Assembly: GCA_033850885.1 (NCBI GenBank)
Contig: JAWWPG010000014.1
Span: 1 to 64,000 of the forward strand
Direction of reading: 5' to 3'
Origin: JAWWPG01 sp033850885
GTDB taxonomy: Bacteria; Actinomycetota; Actinomycetes; Propionibacteriales; Nocardioidaceae
DNA length: 64,000 nucleotides
Positions 50,929 through 60,100 of the stretch are shown here, one piece after another. Position numbers and translations under genes: made by a program. Each line of letters begins with the position of its first letter. Position 1 is the stretch's first letter. The notes beneath the pieces are model-generated. The model saw nothing but the letters and a program-made list of their open reading frames with translations, was not told the DNA's origin and made no database searches.

Positions 50929-52851
50929 TCACCGGACAGCCAGCGGGAGAAGCGTCCGACCCGTTGGTCCAACTTGTATCTCGGTCCCCATCTCCGGGCA
51001 CACCCCGCAGTCGAAGCAAGGCGTCCAGCGGCAGTCCTCGACCTCGACCTCGTTGACCGCGGCCTGCCAGTCCTCCCAGAGCCACTCACGGTCGAGACCG
51101 GAGTCCAGGTGGTCCCACGGCAGCACCTCGGCATAGTCGCGCTCTCGGGTCGTGTACCAGTCGAGATCCACGGGCTCGTCGGCCAGCACCCGTTCGGTAG
51201 CGGAGACCCAACGCTCGAAAGAGAAATGTTCGCTCCACCCGTCGAACCGCCCCCCGTCGCGCCACACCTGCTCGATGATCGCCCCGACGCGACGGTCCCC
51301 GCGAGACAACAGGCCCTCGATGGTGCCTGGCTTGCCGTCGTGGTACCGGAAGCCGATCGACCGGCCGAACTGCTTGTCCTGCCGTACGGCGTCCCGCAGC
51401 TTCTTGAGTCGGGAGTCGGTGGTCTCGTGGTCGAGCTGGGACGCCCATTGGAAAGGTGTATGGGGCTTGGGGATGAAACCCCCGATCGACACGGTGCAAC
51501 GGATGTCACGGCGGCCAGAGACCTCCCGGCCGGTGGCGATCACCTTGCGCGCCATGTCGGCGATCTCGAGGACGTCCTCGTCGGTCTCCGTGGGCAGACC
51601 GCACATGAAGTAGAGCTTCACCTGCCGCCAGCCATGGGAGAAGGCAGCGGCAACGGTGCGGATCAGGTCCTCCTCCGAAACCATCTTGTTGATGACCTTG
51701 CGCAGCCGCTCGGAACCGCCCTCAGGCGCGAACGTCAGACCGGATCGCCGCCCGTTCCGTGAAAACTCGTTCGCCAGCGTGATGTTGAAAGCGTCCACGC
51801 GAGTCGACGGCAGCGACAGGGAGATGTTCGTGCCCTCGTAGCGGTCGGCCAGACCCTTCGCCACCTCGGCGATCTCGCTGTGGTCGGCCGACGAGAGCGA
51901 GAGCAGGCCGACCTCCTCGAAGCCCGAACTGTTGACCCCGTTCTCGACCATGTCGCCGATCGTGGTGATGGACCGTTCGCGCACCGGGCGGGTGATCATC
52001 CCCGCCTGGCAGAACCGGCACCCGCGCGTGCAGCCGCGGAAGATCTCGACGGAGTAGCGCTCGTGGACGGTCTCCGCCAACGGCACCAGCGGCTTGCTGG
52101 GATACGGCCAGCTGTCGAGATCCATCAGGGTGTGCTTGCGGACGCGCCACGGGACCCCGGACCTGTTGGGCGCGACCCGTCTGATGCGCCCGTCTGGCAG
52201 GTAGTCGACGTCGTAGAACTTCGGCACGTAGACCCCACCGGAGGCCGCCAACCGCATCAGCAGCTCGTCGCGACCACCTGGACAGCCCTCAGTCTTCCAC
52301 TCGCGTACGACGTCGCTGATCGCCAGCACGATCTCCTCGCCGTCCCCGAGAACGGCGGCGTCGAGGAAGTCGGCCACCGGCTCCGGGTTGAAGGCCGAGT
52401 GGCCACCGGCGATCACGATCGGGTGGGTCTCGTCGCGGTCGACCGCGTGGAACGGGATGCCGGCGAGGTCGAGGGCGGTCAGCAGGTTGGTGTAGCCGAG
52501 CTCGGTGGCGAACGACACCCCCAACAGGTCGAACGCAGCCACCGGCCGGTGCCCGTCGACAGTGAACTGCGGGATGGCGTTGTCCCGCATCACCGACTCC
52601 ATGTCGGACAGCACGGCGTAGGTGCGCTCGGCGAGGATCCAGTCCCGTTCGTTGAGGATCTCGTACAGGATCTGCAGGCCCTGGTTCGGCAGGCCCACCT
52701 CGTAGGCGTCCGGGTACATCAAGGCCCACCTGACCGATGCCGAGTCCCACTCCTTCGTCACCGAGTTCAGCTCGCCTCCGACGTACTGGATCGGCTTCTG
52801 GACGATCGGGAGCAGGGGTTCGAGCTTCGAGAAGACGGACGTGACTGGCAT
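50929..52851 (-). CDS. B12-binding-domain radical SAM protein, TIGR03960 type
   Basis: A 640-aa radical SAM protein. An N-terminal cobalamin-binding-like region (about 1-190, with VRWALMYPDAYEVGLPNQG and VIAGGHSAFNPEP) precedes the SAM core, whose iron-sulfur motif is CTRGCRFCQAG (about residue 277). A C-terminal part has several Cys pairs, such as FDCGVCPEMG. The reaction is unknown. It normally pairs with the DUF2344 gene, here 4 kb away. The gene points toward the accessory patch. Confidence 0.93.
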   Translation of the reverse strand: MPVTSVFSKLEPLLPIVQKPIQYVGGELNSVTKEWDSASVRWALMYPDAYEVGLPNQGLQILYEILNERDWILAERTYAVLSDMESVMRDNAIPQFTVDGHRPVAAFDLLGVSFATELGYTNLLTALDLAGIPFHAVDRDETHPIVIAGGHSAFNPEPVADFLDAAVLGDGEEIVLAISDVVREWKTEGCPGGRDELLMRLAASGGVYVPKFYDVDYLPDGRIRRVAPNRSGVPWRVRKHTLMDLDSWPYPSKPLVPLAETVHERYSVEIFRGCTRGCRFCQAGMITRPVRERSITTIGDMVENGVNSSGFEEVGLLSLSSADHSEIAEVAKGLADRYEGTNISLSLPSTRVDAFNITLANEFSRNGRRSGLTFAPEGGSERLRKVINKMVSEEDLIRTVAAAFSHGWRQVKLYFMCGLPTETDEDVLEIADMARKVIATGREVSGRRDIRCTVSIGGFIPKPHTPFQWASQLDHETTDSRLKKLRDAVRQDKQFGRSIGFRYHDGKPGTIEGLLSRGDRRVGAIIEQVWRDGGRFDGWSEHFSFERWVSATERVLADEPVDLDWYTTRERDYAEVLPWDHLDSGLDREWLWEDWQAAVNEVEVEDCRWTPCFDCGVCPEMGTEIQVGPTGRTLLPLAVR

Positions 52852-52941
52852 TGCGATAACGGCTCCGATGTCCGGTTGGCCTGGCTCATTGTCGACTGCG
52901 GTCGCCTCTAGGGTACGACGAGCCCACGGTTGCGTTCGTGC

Positions 52942-53271
52942 CTACTTCGGCGGCAGGGTGGCGACGTAGGCGACGGAGCGGCCGACCCACTTCGTGAGCA
53001 GGCTGTCGCGACGCTTCGTTGACACCGGAACCAGGATCCAGCCCTGGCTGGTCCGCCCACCCATCACCATGGGCCGAGCCGCGTCCTCGCCCAGGAACGA
53101 GCCGCCGTCTTCCTTCGAGACCCGGACCAGCAGGTCATCACCCATCACGCCGCACAGCAGGTTGCCCCGCCACATGAAACCCGCGCCGCCGAACATCGTC
53201 TTCTCCTCGATGCCGTCCATCCCGGCCAGCTGCTGGCGCAGTGCCTGTCTCAGCTCTTCGTCGATCGCCAT
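52942..53271 (-). CDS. TfoX N-terminal-domain protein
   Basis: A 109-aa protein of the TfoX/Sxy N-terminal domain family: KTMFGGAGFMWRGNLLCGV near residue 24, then LLVRVSKEDG and KTKWVGRSV-like ends. In Proteobacteria TfoX drives competence genes; free-standing actinobacterial versions have unknown function. It lies 90 bp upstream of the radical SAM gene on the same strand. Confidence 0.82.
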   Translation of the reverse strand: MAIDEELRQALRQQLAGMDGIEEKTMFGGAGFMWRGNLLCGVMGDDLLVRVSKEDGGSFLGEDAARPMVMGGRTSQGWILVPVSTKRRDSLLTKWVGRSVAYVATLPPK

Positions 53272-53362
53272 GGCGGGCTAACTCTCACCTCCTCTTCTCA
53301 CCATCGCACGATGTCTGGCGGCCCGCTCAGGTCTTCTGCGGAGCGCGAACCCGGCCTCCTGG

Positions 53363-53992
53363 TCAGAACGCGGCCACGGACGATGGCGCACGCTCCTTGC
53401 GCGCAAAGGCGCGCAGCACCGCGGGCTGGCCGTGCCGTTGAACGGCGAGCCCGGCCAGCAAGGTCAGAACGGGGTCGAGCACCTGGTCTGGCAGCCGCGG
53501 CGGCTCGACGCCGATGCTCACCGCGAGGTCGTCCGAGTGGACCGCGATCTCCATCATTCTCGTCACGAGGTAGTCGTGCAGGGTGAGTGCCCAGCCCTGC
53601 CAGGGGATGACGAAGACCCGGTCGAGTGGCTGCTCGTCCAGCGTGACTGCGACGTCGGCGCGAGCCTGCCGCGTCTGCGCGAGCAGCTTCGCCGGACCGG
53701 CCGCCGAGACAGCGTCCGCGGAGGCCCTGATCGAGACGTTGACCTCGTCGTCGACATCGGCACGCACCCAGGCGGCCCGCGCGTAGTGCTCGAGCAAGGG
53801 GATGGGTTGCTGCCGGCCGGCGGGACTTGCAAGGACCCGGGCGGTCAGGGAGACCTGGCTCGCCAGGTGGGCGGCCAGCCCGCCCACGGACCAGTCGGCA
53901 AGGCAGCTCGGTCGACCCCACTGGTCGGCTACCGGTTGGGCCGACAGCAGGCCGATGGCGGAGTCGACCGCCTCGAGATAGGCGTCGCGCAT
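53363..53992 (-). CDS. maleylpyruvate-isomerase-N / DinB-type mycothiol-dependent protein
   Basis: A 209-aa four-helix-bundle protein. The N-terminus (MRDAYLEAVDSAIGLL), then CLADWSVGGLAAHLASQV, and TRMMEIAVHSDDLA fit the MDMPI_N/DinB family, whose members often use mycothiol and a metal ion. An upstream TTG at 54064 would add 24 residues; I prefer the ATG at 53992. The substrate is unknown. It lies just downstream of rodA on the same strand. Confidence 0.78.
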   Translation of the reverse strand: MRDAYLEAVDSAIGLLSAQPVADQWGRPSCLADWSVGGLAAHLASQVSLTARVLASPAGRQQPIPLLEHYARAAWVRADVDDEVNVSIRASADAVSAAGPAKLLAQTRQARADVAVTLDEQPLDRVFVIPWQGWALTLHDYLVTRMMEIAVHSDDLAVSIGVEPPRLPDQVLDPVLTLLAGLAVQRHGQPAVLRAFARKERAPSSVAAF

Positions 53993-54100
53993 AGCCAGCA
54001 CAGTAGTACGGGCCCCGGACAGTCGTGTCTCGTCGGAGACGGCCCGAGCTCGTCGTTCTGTCAACCCTGTCGTGCCGACGAGGCGGCACAGATGCGGGCC

Positions 54101-55336
54101 TTAGAACCGCCTGGAGCGGGCGATCCGGCCGCGGAGTACGACGCCGATCCCGAGGGACCGTTCAGTCCGCAGGTGGATGTTCAGCAGCAGGCCGATGGCC
54201 ATCAACGACGCGAACATGGAGGTTCCGCCGTAGGAGACCAGGGGCAGCGGAACCCCGGTCACCGGCATGATGCCGAGGCACATCCCGATGTTCTGGAAGG
54301 ACTGGAAGCCGAACCAGCACGCGATGCCGGCGCCCGCCAACCGGCCGAAAGAGTCGTCGGAGCGGCCGGCTATCCGGATCGCTCGCCACAACAGCACCAG
54401 AAAGAGCCCGACGATCGCCGCAGACCCGACGAAGCCCAGTTCCTCGCCGGCCACGGTGAAGATGAAGTCGGTGTGCTGCTCGGGTACGAAGCCGGACTGG
54501 GTCTGCGAGCCGTGGAACAGTCCCTGACCGAAGAGCCCACCGTTGCCGATCGCGATCCTGGCCTGCGTGGTGTTGTAGCCGGCGCCACGCGGATCGAGGT
54601 TCGGGTTCATGAACGCCTCGAAGCGCAGGAGCTGGTAGCCCTGCAGGACTCCGAGCCGGATGGCGGCGAACCCTCCCCCGACGGCCAGCCCGATCAGCCC
54701 GAAGATCCACCGCTTCGGCGCACCCGCCACTGCGACCAGCCCGAACACGGTGACGGCGAGCACCAGCATCGTGCCCAGGTCGGGCTGCGCCATGATCAGG
54801 GCAGCCGGTACGGCGGCGATCGCCAGCGCCGCCACGACGTCGACGTCGCGCAGCGTGTCGCGACGTTTGGTCTCGAGCCGCTCGGCGAGCAGGAGCGCCA
54901 TCCCGGCGATCACCCCGAGCTTGGCGAACTCGGCGGGCTGGATCGACATTCCGCCGATGAGGATCCACGACCGGGACCCGTTGATGACCGAGCCGAACGG
55001 CGACAGGACGAGGCCGAGACCGAGGACCGCACCCAGGTAGACGACGGGGGTCCAGATCCGCACCCACCGGTGGTCGGTCGCCGCGACCAGGACGGCGAGG
55101 CCGATCCCCATCACGATGTTCGTCAGATGGCGGGTGACCAGCGCCGTGCTGTCGCCGCCGGTGAGCGCAGGGTCGTGGCTCGTCGACGACCACACCAGCA
55201 GGGTGCCGAGGACGAGCAAGGCGCCGCTGCAGCCGACGAGCAGCCAGTCGACCCGCTGCCAGACCGCCCGGCTCTCGGTGACGTTCACGCGACGCGATGA
55301 CCGGGTGGTCGTCGAGGGGGAAGCCAGTGCCATCAT
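54101..55336 (-). CDS. rodA: RodA-type SEDS peptidoglycan glycosyltransferase
   Basis: A 411-aa SEDS protein with about ten helices. Signature segments include SRSWILIGGMSIQPAEFAKL, MAQPDLGTMLVLAV, and GEELGFVGSAAIVG, with the late PLPLVSYGGTSMFASL. It polymerises glycan strands for sidewall growth with its cognate class B PBP. The start ATG overlaps the PBP stop (ATGA). It closes the mreBCD-mrdA-rodA operon. Confidence 0.95.
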   Translation of the reverse strand: MMALASPSTTTRSSRRVNVTESRAVWQRVDWLLVGCSGALLVLGTLLVWSSTSHDPALTGGDSTALVTRHLTNIVMGIGLAVLVAATDHRWVRIWTPVVYLGAVLGLGLVLSPFGSVINGSRSWILIGGMSIQPAEFAKLGVIAGMALLLAERLETKRRDTLRDVDVVAALAIAAVPAALIMAQPDLGTMLVLAVTVFGLVAVAGAPKRWIFGLIGLAVGGGFAAIRLGVLQGYQLLRFEAFMNPNLDPRGAGYNTTQARIAIGNGGLFGQGLFHGSQTQSGFVPEQHTDFIFTVAGEELGFVGSAAIVGLFLVLLWRAIRIAGRSDDSFGRLAGAGIACWFGFQSFQNIGMCLGIMPVTGVPLPLVSYGGTSMFASLMAIGLLLNIHLRTERSLGIGVVLRGRIARSRRF

Positions 55337-57498
55337 CGGCGCCGTCGATCCTCGGTGACGGGTGGGCTCAGCCGACTGTCATAGTCGCGGCCGGGGGCAC
55401 GCAGCACCGGCGGCGCGATCGTTCCGTTCGACTCGAAGACCGGCAGGCTCCTGGGCGGCTTCGCGCCCGGCTGGTCGCCCTTCGCGCGGTCGACGGTCAT
55501 CCCGTGGATGCCGTACAGCGACTCCCAGATCTTGCGGATGGCGTCGCCCGAGGTGCCGGACCCGGTGCCCCCCTGTGATATCTGCATCAAGACGACGTAC
55601 TGCTTGTTGTAGGTCGCTACCCACGAGGTCGTCTGCTTGCCATAGACCTCCGCGGTTCCTGTCTTGCTGCGGATCTGCACCTTGTCGAGGGGGAAGCCGA
55701 CCATCTTCCAGGCCATGGTGCCGACCTTCGCCGTGCCGAGCAGCGCGGTGTCGATGTAGCGCAGGACGTGCGGGGGGACCTTCACCTTGCTCGCCACCTG
55801 CGGCGCGATGCGCTTGACCACGGTGCCGTCGGGACTGACGACAGCCTCCCCGATGCGCGGCTTCCACAAGGTGCCGCCGTTGGCGAGCGCGCCATAGGCG
55901 ACCGCGAGCTGCAGCGGTGTGAGCAGAGTGTCCCCCTGGCCGATCGCGAAGTTGACCGCGTCGCCAGCCCGGTACTGCCATCCGTCGACGCAGAACTCGC
56001 GGGCGAAGACGTGGATGAAGTCCGTCTTCGGCGACCTGCCGAGCCGGCAGTAGTAGGCCTTGTTGGCCTTCCAGTAGGCGAGCTTCCACCGCCGGTCGGC
56101 GATCCGGCCGGCCACCTCTCCGGAAAGGTCGATCCCGGTCGGCCTGCCGAAGCCGAACATCTTCGCGTTGTCCACGAGCGGGTCGTCGGCATGGACGTTT
56201 CTCGGGTTGGCGCCCGAGCGCACCCACTCGGCGTACCCGACACGGTAGAAGAACGTGTCACAGGAGACCTGGAGCGCTTGCGCGAAGCTGATGTTGCCGA
56301 AAGCCTCCGACTCGTAGTTCTTGAACGTCTGGCTGCCGACCTGGAACGACGACGAGCAGTCCAGCCGGGTGCGCGGCGAGAACCCGTGGGTGAGCGCGCC
56401 TGCCGTGTTGAACGGCTTGAACGTCGACCCGGGCGCGTACTGACCCTGGTCGGCGCGGTCCAACAGGGGAAGTCCGGCACTCGGGCTGTAGAGCGTGTTG
56501 AGGTCCTTCTGCGTGATGCCGCCGACCCACACGTTCGGGTTGTACGACGGGTAGCTGGCCATGGCAACGACCCGGCCGTTGGTCGCGTTGAGCACGATCG
56601 CCGACCCGGAGTCGGCGACGAACTTGCGACCGGTCACCGGGTCGACGGTCTTGCGGGCGTTCAGAATGGCGCCCGCAAGCTGATGCTCGACGACGGACTG
56701 GACCTTGGCGTCGATGCTCGTGACGAGGGTGTCACCCACGATGGGCGCGGTGACGCTCTTGTCGCCGATGACCCGGCCCATGGAGTCGACCGACACCTCC
56801 TTGACCCCTGGCGTGCCCCGCAGGTAGTCGTCGTACGTCTGCTCCATGCCTGACCTGCCGACCATGGACTGCCCGTTCAGTCCCGTCTCGCCGCGTCGCA
56901 GGTCGGCCTTGAGCTCCGGACCGGTGATGGGCGAGACGTAGCCGAGCACGTGGGCGGCGTTGACGCCGTACGGCGCCGGGTAGGCGCGGACCTGCTGCGC
57001 CGTTGCTCGAACGCTCGGGTAGTCCTCCGACCGCTCCAGGATCGCTGCCGCCACCTGCTGCCTGACGTCCTCCGCCACCGGCACCGGCGCGTACGGCGAC
57101 CCGTTCCAGCACAGCGGCGCCCTGGCGGCGCCCGGCTCCCCACAGGTCTTCGTGCGCTGGACCAGGGTGGACCGGCTGATGCCGAGCGTGCCGGCGAGCC
57201 TGCTCAGGACCGTGTGGCGGGCGTGGTTGCTGAGCTTGTCCAGCACGCTTCGGTCGACGGTCACGACCCACGAGGTGCGGTTGGCGACCAGGGGACGGCC
57301 CTGGTCGTCGACGATCAGGCCGCGCGGGGCAGCGATCTCGACGCCGCGAACGGAGTTGCTCACGGCCGCCGCCTGGTAGGTCTGCACCCCGGCCACCTGC
57401 AGGTACCACAGACGGGCGAGCAAGGTCGCGAACAGGGAGAGGACCATCACCTGGATGACGAGCAACCGGGTCCGGCTGCGGTTGTGAAGGGGACTCAT
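55333..57498 (-). CDS. mrdA: penicillin-binding protein 2, transpeptidase
   Basis: A 721-aa class B PBP. One membrane anchor (about residues 12-34) is followed by the dimerisation domain (about 55-225) and the transpeptidase domain with active-site GSTFKPF (about 360), the SCD form of the SxN motif in VSCDTFFYRVG (about 415) and SKTGTAEV (about 614). SCD is normal for PBP2-type enzymes. It cross-links peptidoglycan made by RodA. It is 15 bp downstream of mreD. Confidence 0.95.
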   Translation of the reverse strand: MSPLHNRSRTRLLVIQVMVLSLFATLLARLWYLQVAGVQTYQAAAVSNSVRGVEIAAPRGLIVDDQGRPLVANRTSWVVTVDRSVLDKLSNHARHTVLSRLAGTLGISRSTLVQRTKTCGEPGAARAPLCWNGSPYAPVPVAEDVRQQVAAAILERSEDYPSVRATAQQVRAYPAPYGVNAAHVLGYVSPITGPELKADLRRGETGLNGQSMVGRSGMEQTYDDYLRGTPGVKEVSVDSMGRVIGDKSVTAPIVGDTLVTSIDAKVQSVVEHQLAGAILNARKTVDPVTGRKFVADSGSAIVLNATNGRVVAMASYPSYNPNVWVGGITQKDLNTLYSPSAGLPLLDRADQGQYAPGSTFKPFNTAGALTHGFSPRTRLDCSSSFQVGSQTFKNYESEAFGNISFAQALQVSCDTFFYRVGYAEWVRSGANPRNVHADDPLVDNAKMFGFGRPTGIDLSGEVAGRIADRRWKLAYWKANKAYYCRLGRSPKTDFIHVFAREFCVDGWQYRAGDAVNFAIGQGDTLLTPLQLAVAYGALANGGTLWKPRIGEAVVSPDGTVVKRIAPQVASKVKVPPHVLRYIDTALLGTAKVGTMAWKMVGFPLDKVQIRSKTGTAEVYGKQTTSWVATYNKQYVVLMQISQGGTGSGTSGDAIRKIWESLYGIHGMTVDRAKGDQPGAKPPRSLPVFESNGTIAPPVLRAPGRDYDSRLSPPVTEDRRRR

Positions 57499-57513
57499 CG
57501 GCTACCTGTCCCG

Positions 57514-58026
57514 CTACCAGCGCTCGGCCGGCTCGAGCCGCCGGAAGACGACGAGCAGCAGAGGCACCACGAAAGGCGTCAGCACCACGTCGTACAGGAT
57601 CGCGATCGGCACCACCTGCAGTGCCGAGCTCACCGTGACGGACGGCTCACCGAGCACGAGTCCCGAGAGCGCGAACAGGGAGGTGCCGATGAACGCGCCC
57701 GACGCCACGATCGTGAGGGTGCCGATCACCGACTGGGCGCCGTCGGCCTTCGCCAGCCCGCTCACGTAGCCGACGACGACGAGCGCGAGGGCCCAGCGCC
57801 CTGCCGTGTGGTCGGCCGGCGGGGCAAGGTCGAGGACCAGTCCGGCCGCGAACCCGACGAGCGCGGCGTACGTAGGACCGCGTACCAGCGCCGCACCGAT
57901 CACGAGCAACAGAGCCATGTCCGGAGCAACTCCGTCGAACGCGAAGTGGCTGAACACGCTGACCTGCAACGTGACCGTGAAGACGATCAGCAGCGCGACG
58001 ACGAACCCGCGCAGGAGTGTCCTCAC
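57514..58026 (-). CDS. mreD: rod shape-determining protein MreD
   Basis: A 170-aa integral membrane protein with about five helices: FVVALLIVFTVTLQVSVFSH near the start, a central RGPTYAALVGFAAGLVLDLA, and VPIAILYDVVLTPFVVPLL near the end. The GTG start overlaps the mreC stop (GTGA); the longer frame upstream is inside mreC. The order mreB-C-D-mrdA-rodA is complete. Confidence 0.93.
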   Translation of the reverse strand: MRTLLRGFVVALLIVFTVTLQVSVFSHFAFDGVAPDMALLLVIGAALVRGPTYAALVGFAAGLVLDLAPPADHTAGRWALALVVVGYVSGLAKADGAQSVIGTLTIVASGAFIGTSLFALSGLVLGEPSVTVSSALQVVPIAILYDVVLTPFVVPLLLVVFRRLEPAERW

Positions 58027-58904
58027 CTGGCGCCGCCGCTGGCCACGGTGGTTCCGGAGCCGGCCTGGGACGTGATGACGCCGACCACGTCCAGGGCGGA
58101 GAAGTCGACGAACGGCTGGACGTTCGCCGTCTCCGTGAGCTCGGCCGGTGAGGAGTGCACGCTGACGACCTTGCCGATCGGGATACCCGGAAGGTACGGC
58201 GCGCCGTGGATCGACCCCCAAGAGACGACCGTGTCGCCCTGCGCGGGCGTCACCGTGTGGTCGACGAGGCTGAGCGTCAGCCTTCCGCCGCCGTTGACGT
58301 CCCCGGTGCCGTCGAGGAACCCGAGCTCCATCGAGCTGGCCAGCCGGCCGCCGATCGTGGAGTCGCGGTCGATCGCCAGCAGCACGGTCGACGTGGTGGC
58401 GGACGACTCGATGACGCGGCCGACGAGGCCGTTCGCGTTGATCACCGTCAGGTCAGGCCCGACGCCGTCCCTGGTGCCGGCATCGATCGTGACGGTGCGG
58501 GAGAACGACTGCGCCGGGCCCATCGCGACGACCTGAGCCTGCACGACGCGGTAGCCGTTCTGGTCGGCGAAGGCGCCGATCGTGTCCACCTCGAGGTTGC
58601 GGTTGGCGTTGGCCCGCTCGGCGCGCAGCTGTGTCCTCAGCCGCGCGTTGGCCTGCTGGAGCGCTGCGTTCTCCGTGCTGAGGTTGGAGACGGTGCGGAA
58701 GTGGTCGGGCACGGCGGTCAACGGCGCGGTCGCCGCGGAGGCGCCGTCCTCGACCGGCCCGAGGACATCACCCACCGCGGCTCGCATCGGGTCCACCGGC
58801 GACGCCGAGGTGCCGTGCCGTGCGTCGATCGTGATGATCGTGACGCAGGCCAGCAGGAGCAGGCCGATGACGGCCCGCGATCCCCGGGAGTCATGGTGGC
58901 GCAT
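58023..58904 (-). CDS. mreC: rod shape-determining protein MreC
   Basis: A 293-aa protein: a short cytoplasmic tail, one anchor (about residues 10-28), a coiled coil (about 62-95, NLSTENAALQQANARLRTQL), then two beta domains with VVAMGPAQSFSRTVTIDAG and NANGLVGRVIES. It scaffolds the elongation machinery outside the membrane. I chose the ATG at 58904 (MRHHDSRGS), eight bp after mreB. The C-terminal end lacks the long Pro-rich tail of some actinobacterial copies. Confidence 0.94.
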   Translation of the reverse strand: MRHHDSRGSRAVIGLLLLACVTIITIDARHGTSASPVDPMRAAVGDVLGPVEDGASAATAPLTAVPDHFRTVSNLSTENAALQQANARLRTQLRAERANANRNLEVDTIGAFADQNGYRVVQAQVVAMGPAQSFSRTVTIDAGTRDGVGPDLTVINANGLVGRVIESSATTSTVLLAIDRDSTIGGRLASSMELGFLDGTGDVNGGGRLTLSLVDHTVTPAQGDTVVSWGSIHGAPYLPGIPIGKVVSVHSSPAELTETANVQPFVDFSALDVVGVITSQAGSGTTVASGGAR

Positions 58905-58911
58905 GGAGGGG

Positions 58912-59937
58912 CTACCTGCGCTGCTCGGAGACGAGGACCTGCTGAAGCGCCTCGAACTCCTCGACGCACTTCCCGGCTCCGAGGGCGACGGAGTCCAACG
59001 GGGTGTCCGCGACATGGACCGGCATCCCCGTCTCGTGGCGGAGCCGCTCGTCGAGCCCCCGCAGCAGGGCACCGCCCCCCGCAAGCACGACGCCGCGGTC
59101 CATGATGTCACCCGCCAGCTCAGGTGGGGTCTTGTCGAGTGTGGTCCGGACCGAGTCGACGATCGCGTTGAGCGGCTCCTCAAGCGCCTGCCGCACCTCC
59201 GCCGACGAGATCACGACGTTGCGTGGCAGCCCGCTGACCATGTCGCGGCCGCGGATCTCCGCCTCGGGCTCCTGCGGCCTCGGGAACGCCGACCCGAGCG
59301 CCATCTTGATCTCCTCGGCGGTGCGCTCCCCCAACATCAGGGAGTACTCCTTCTTCATCCAGGTGATGATCGCCTGGTCGAGGTCGTCGCCCGCTGTACG
59401 GATCGACTGGCTCGTCACGATGCCGCCCAGGCTGATGACCGCCACCTCGGTCGTCCCCCCACCGATGTCGACGACCATGTTGCCGGTGGCCTCGTGGACC
59501 GGCAGCCCGGCACCGATCGCCGCTGCCATCGGCTCCTCGATGATGTAGATGCGGCGGGCGCCCGCCTGATAGCCGGCCTCCTTCACCGCCCGCTGCTCGA
59601 CCGCGGTGATGCCTGAGGGCACACAGATGACCAGCCGCGGCTTGGCGAAGTACTGCCGCCGGTGGACGCGCTGGATGAAGAAGCGCAGCATCTGCTCGGT
59701 CGCCTCGAAGTCGGCGATGACGCCATCCTTGAGCGGCCTGATCGCCGTGATGTTGTCCGGTGTCCGCCCGATCATGCGCTTCGCCTCGGCGCCCACGGCG
59801 AGGATCTCTCTGGTCTGCGCGTTCATCGCGACCACGGAAGGCTCGTTGAGCATCACCCCGCGGCCTCGCACGTAGACCAGCGTGTTCGCGGTGCCTAGGT
59901 CCACCGCCATGTCGCGGCCAATGATGCTGTTCGCCAT
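58912..59937 (-). CDS. mreB: rod shape-determining protein MreB
   Basis: A 341-aa actin-like ATPase. The phosphate-1 motif DLGTANTLVYV, the conserved NEPSVVAMN, the phosphate-2 region VVDIGGGTTEVAVISLGG and the adenosine region GGGALLRGLDERL are all intact. It polymerises beneath the membrane and guides MreC/MreD/PBP2/RodA. It is the first gene of its operon; the 160-bp gap upstream contains a possible TAGCCT -10 box but nothing firm. Confidence 0.96.
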   Translation of the reverse strand: MANSIIGRDMAVDLGTANTLVYVRGRGVMLNEPSVVAMNAQTREILAVGAEAKRMIGRTPDNITAIRPLKDGVIADFEATEQMLRFFIQRVHRRQYFAKPRLVICVPSGITAVEQRAVKEAGYQAGARRIYIIEEPMAAAIGAGLPVHEATGNMVVDIGGGTTEVAVISLGGIVTSQSIRTAGDDLDQAIITWMKKEYSLMLGERTAEEIKMALGSAFPRPQEPEAEIRGRDMVSGLPRNVVISSAEVRQALEEPLNAIVDSVRTTLDKTPPELAGDIMDRGVVLAGGGALLRGLDERLRHETGMPVHVADTPLDSVALGAGKCVEEFEALQQVLVSEQRR

Positions 59938-60100
59938 CCGCTCGGCTGAGTCCTTTCACGCCACGAAGACGTGCCAGCCATGCCCCGTGGCCAGGCGACG
60001 CCGGCAACCTGGACTCAGGCTAAAGCGGGGGACGGCCCGGATCCGGGAGACACTTCGGGGCGCCCACACATTTCACACTGCGCGCGGCGGGGGCCGCGGC

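Noticed and set aside
55333..57498. Loss of the SxN motif in the transpeptidase (SCD instead)
   Set aside because: SCD is the usual form in PBP2-type class B enzymes, so it is not a defect.
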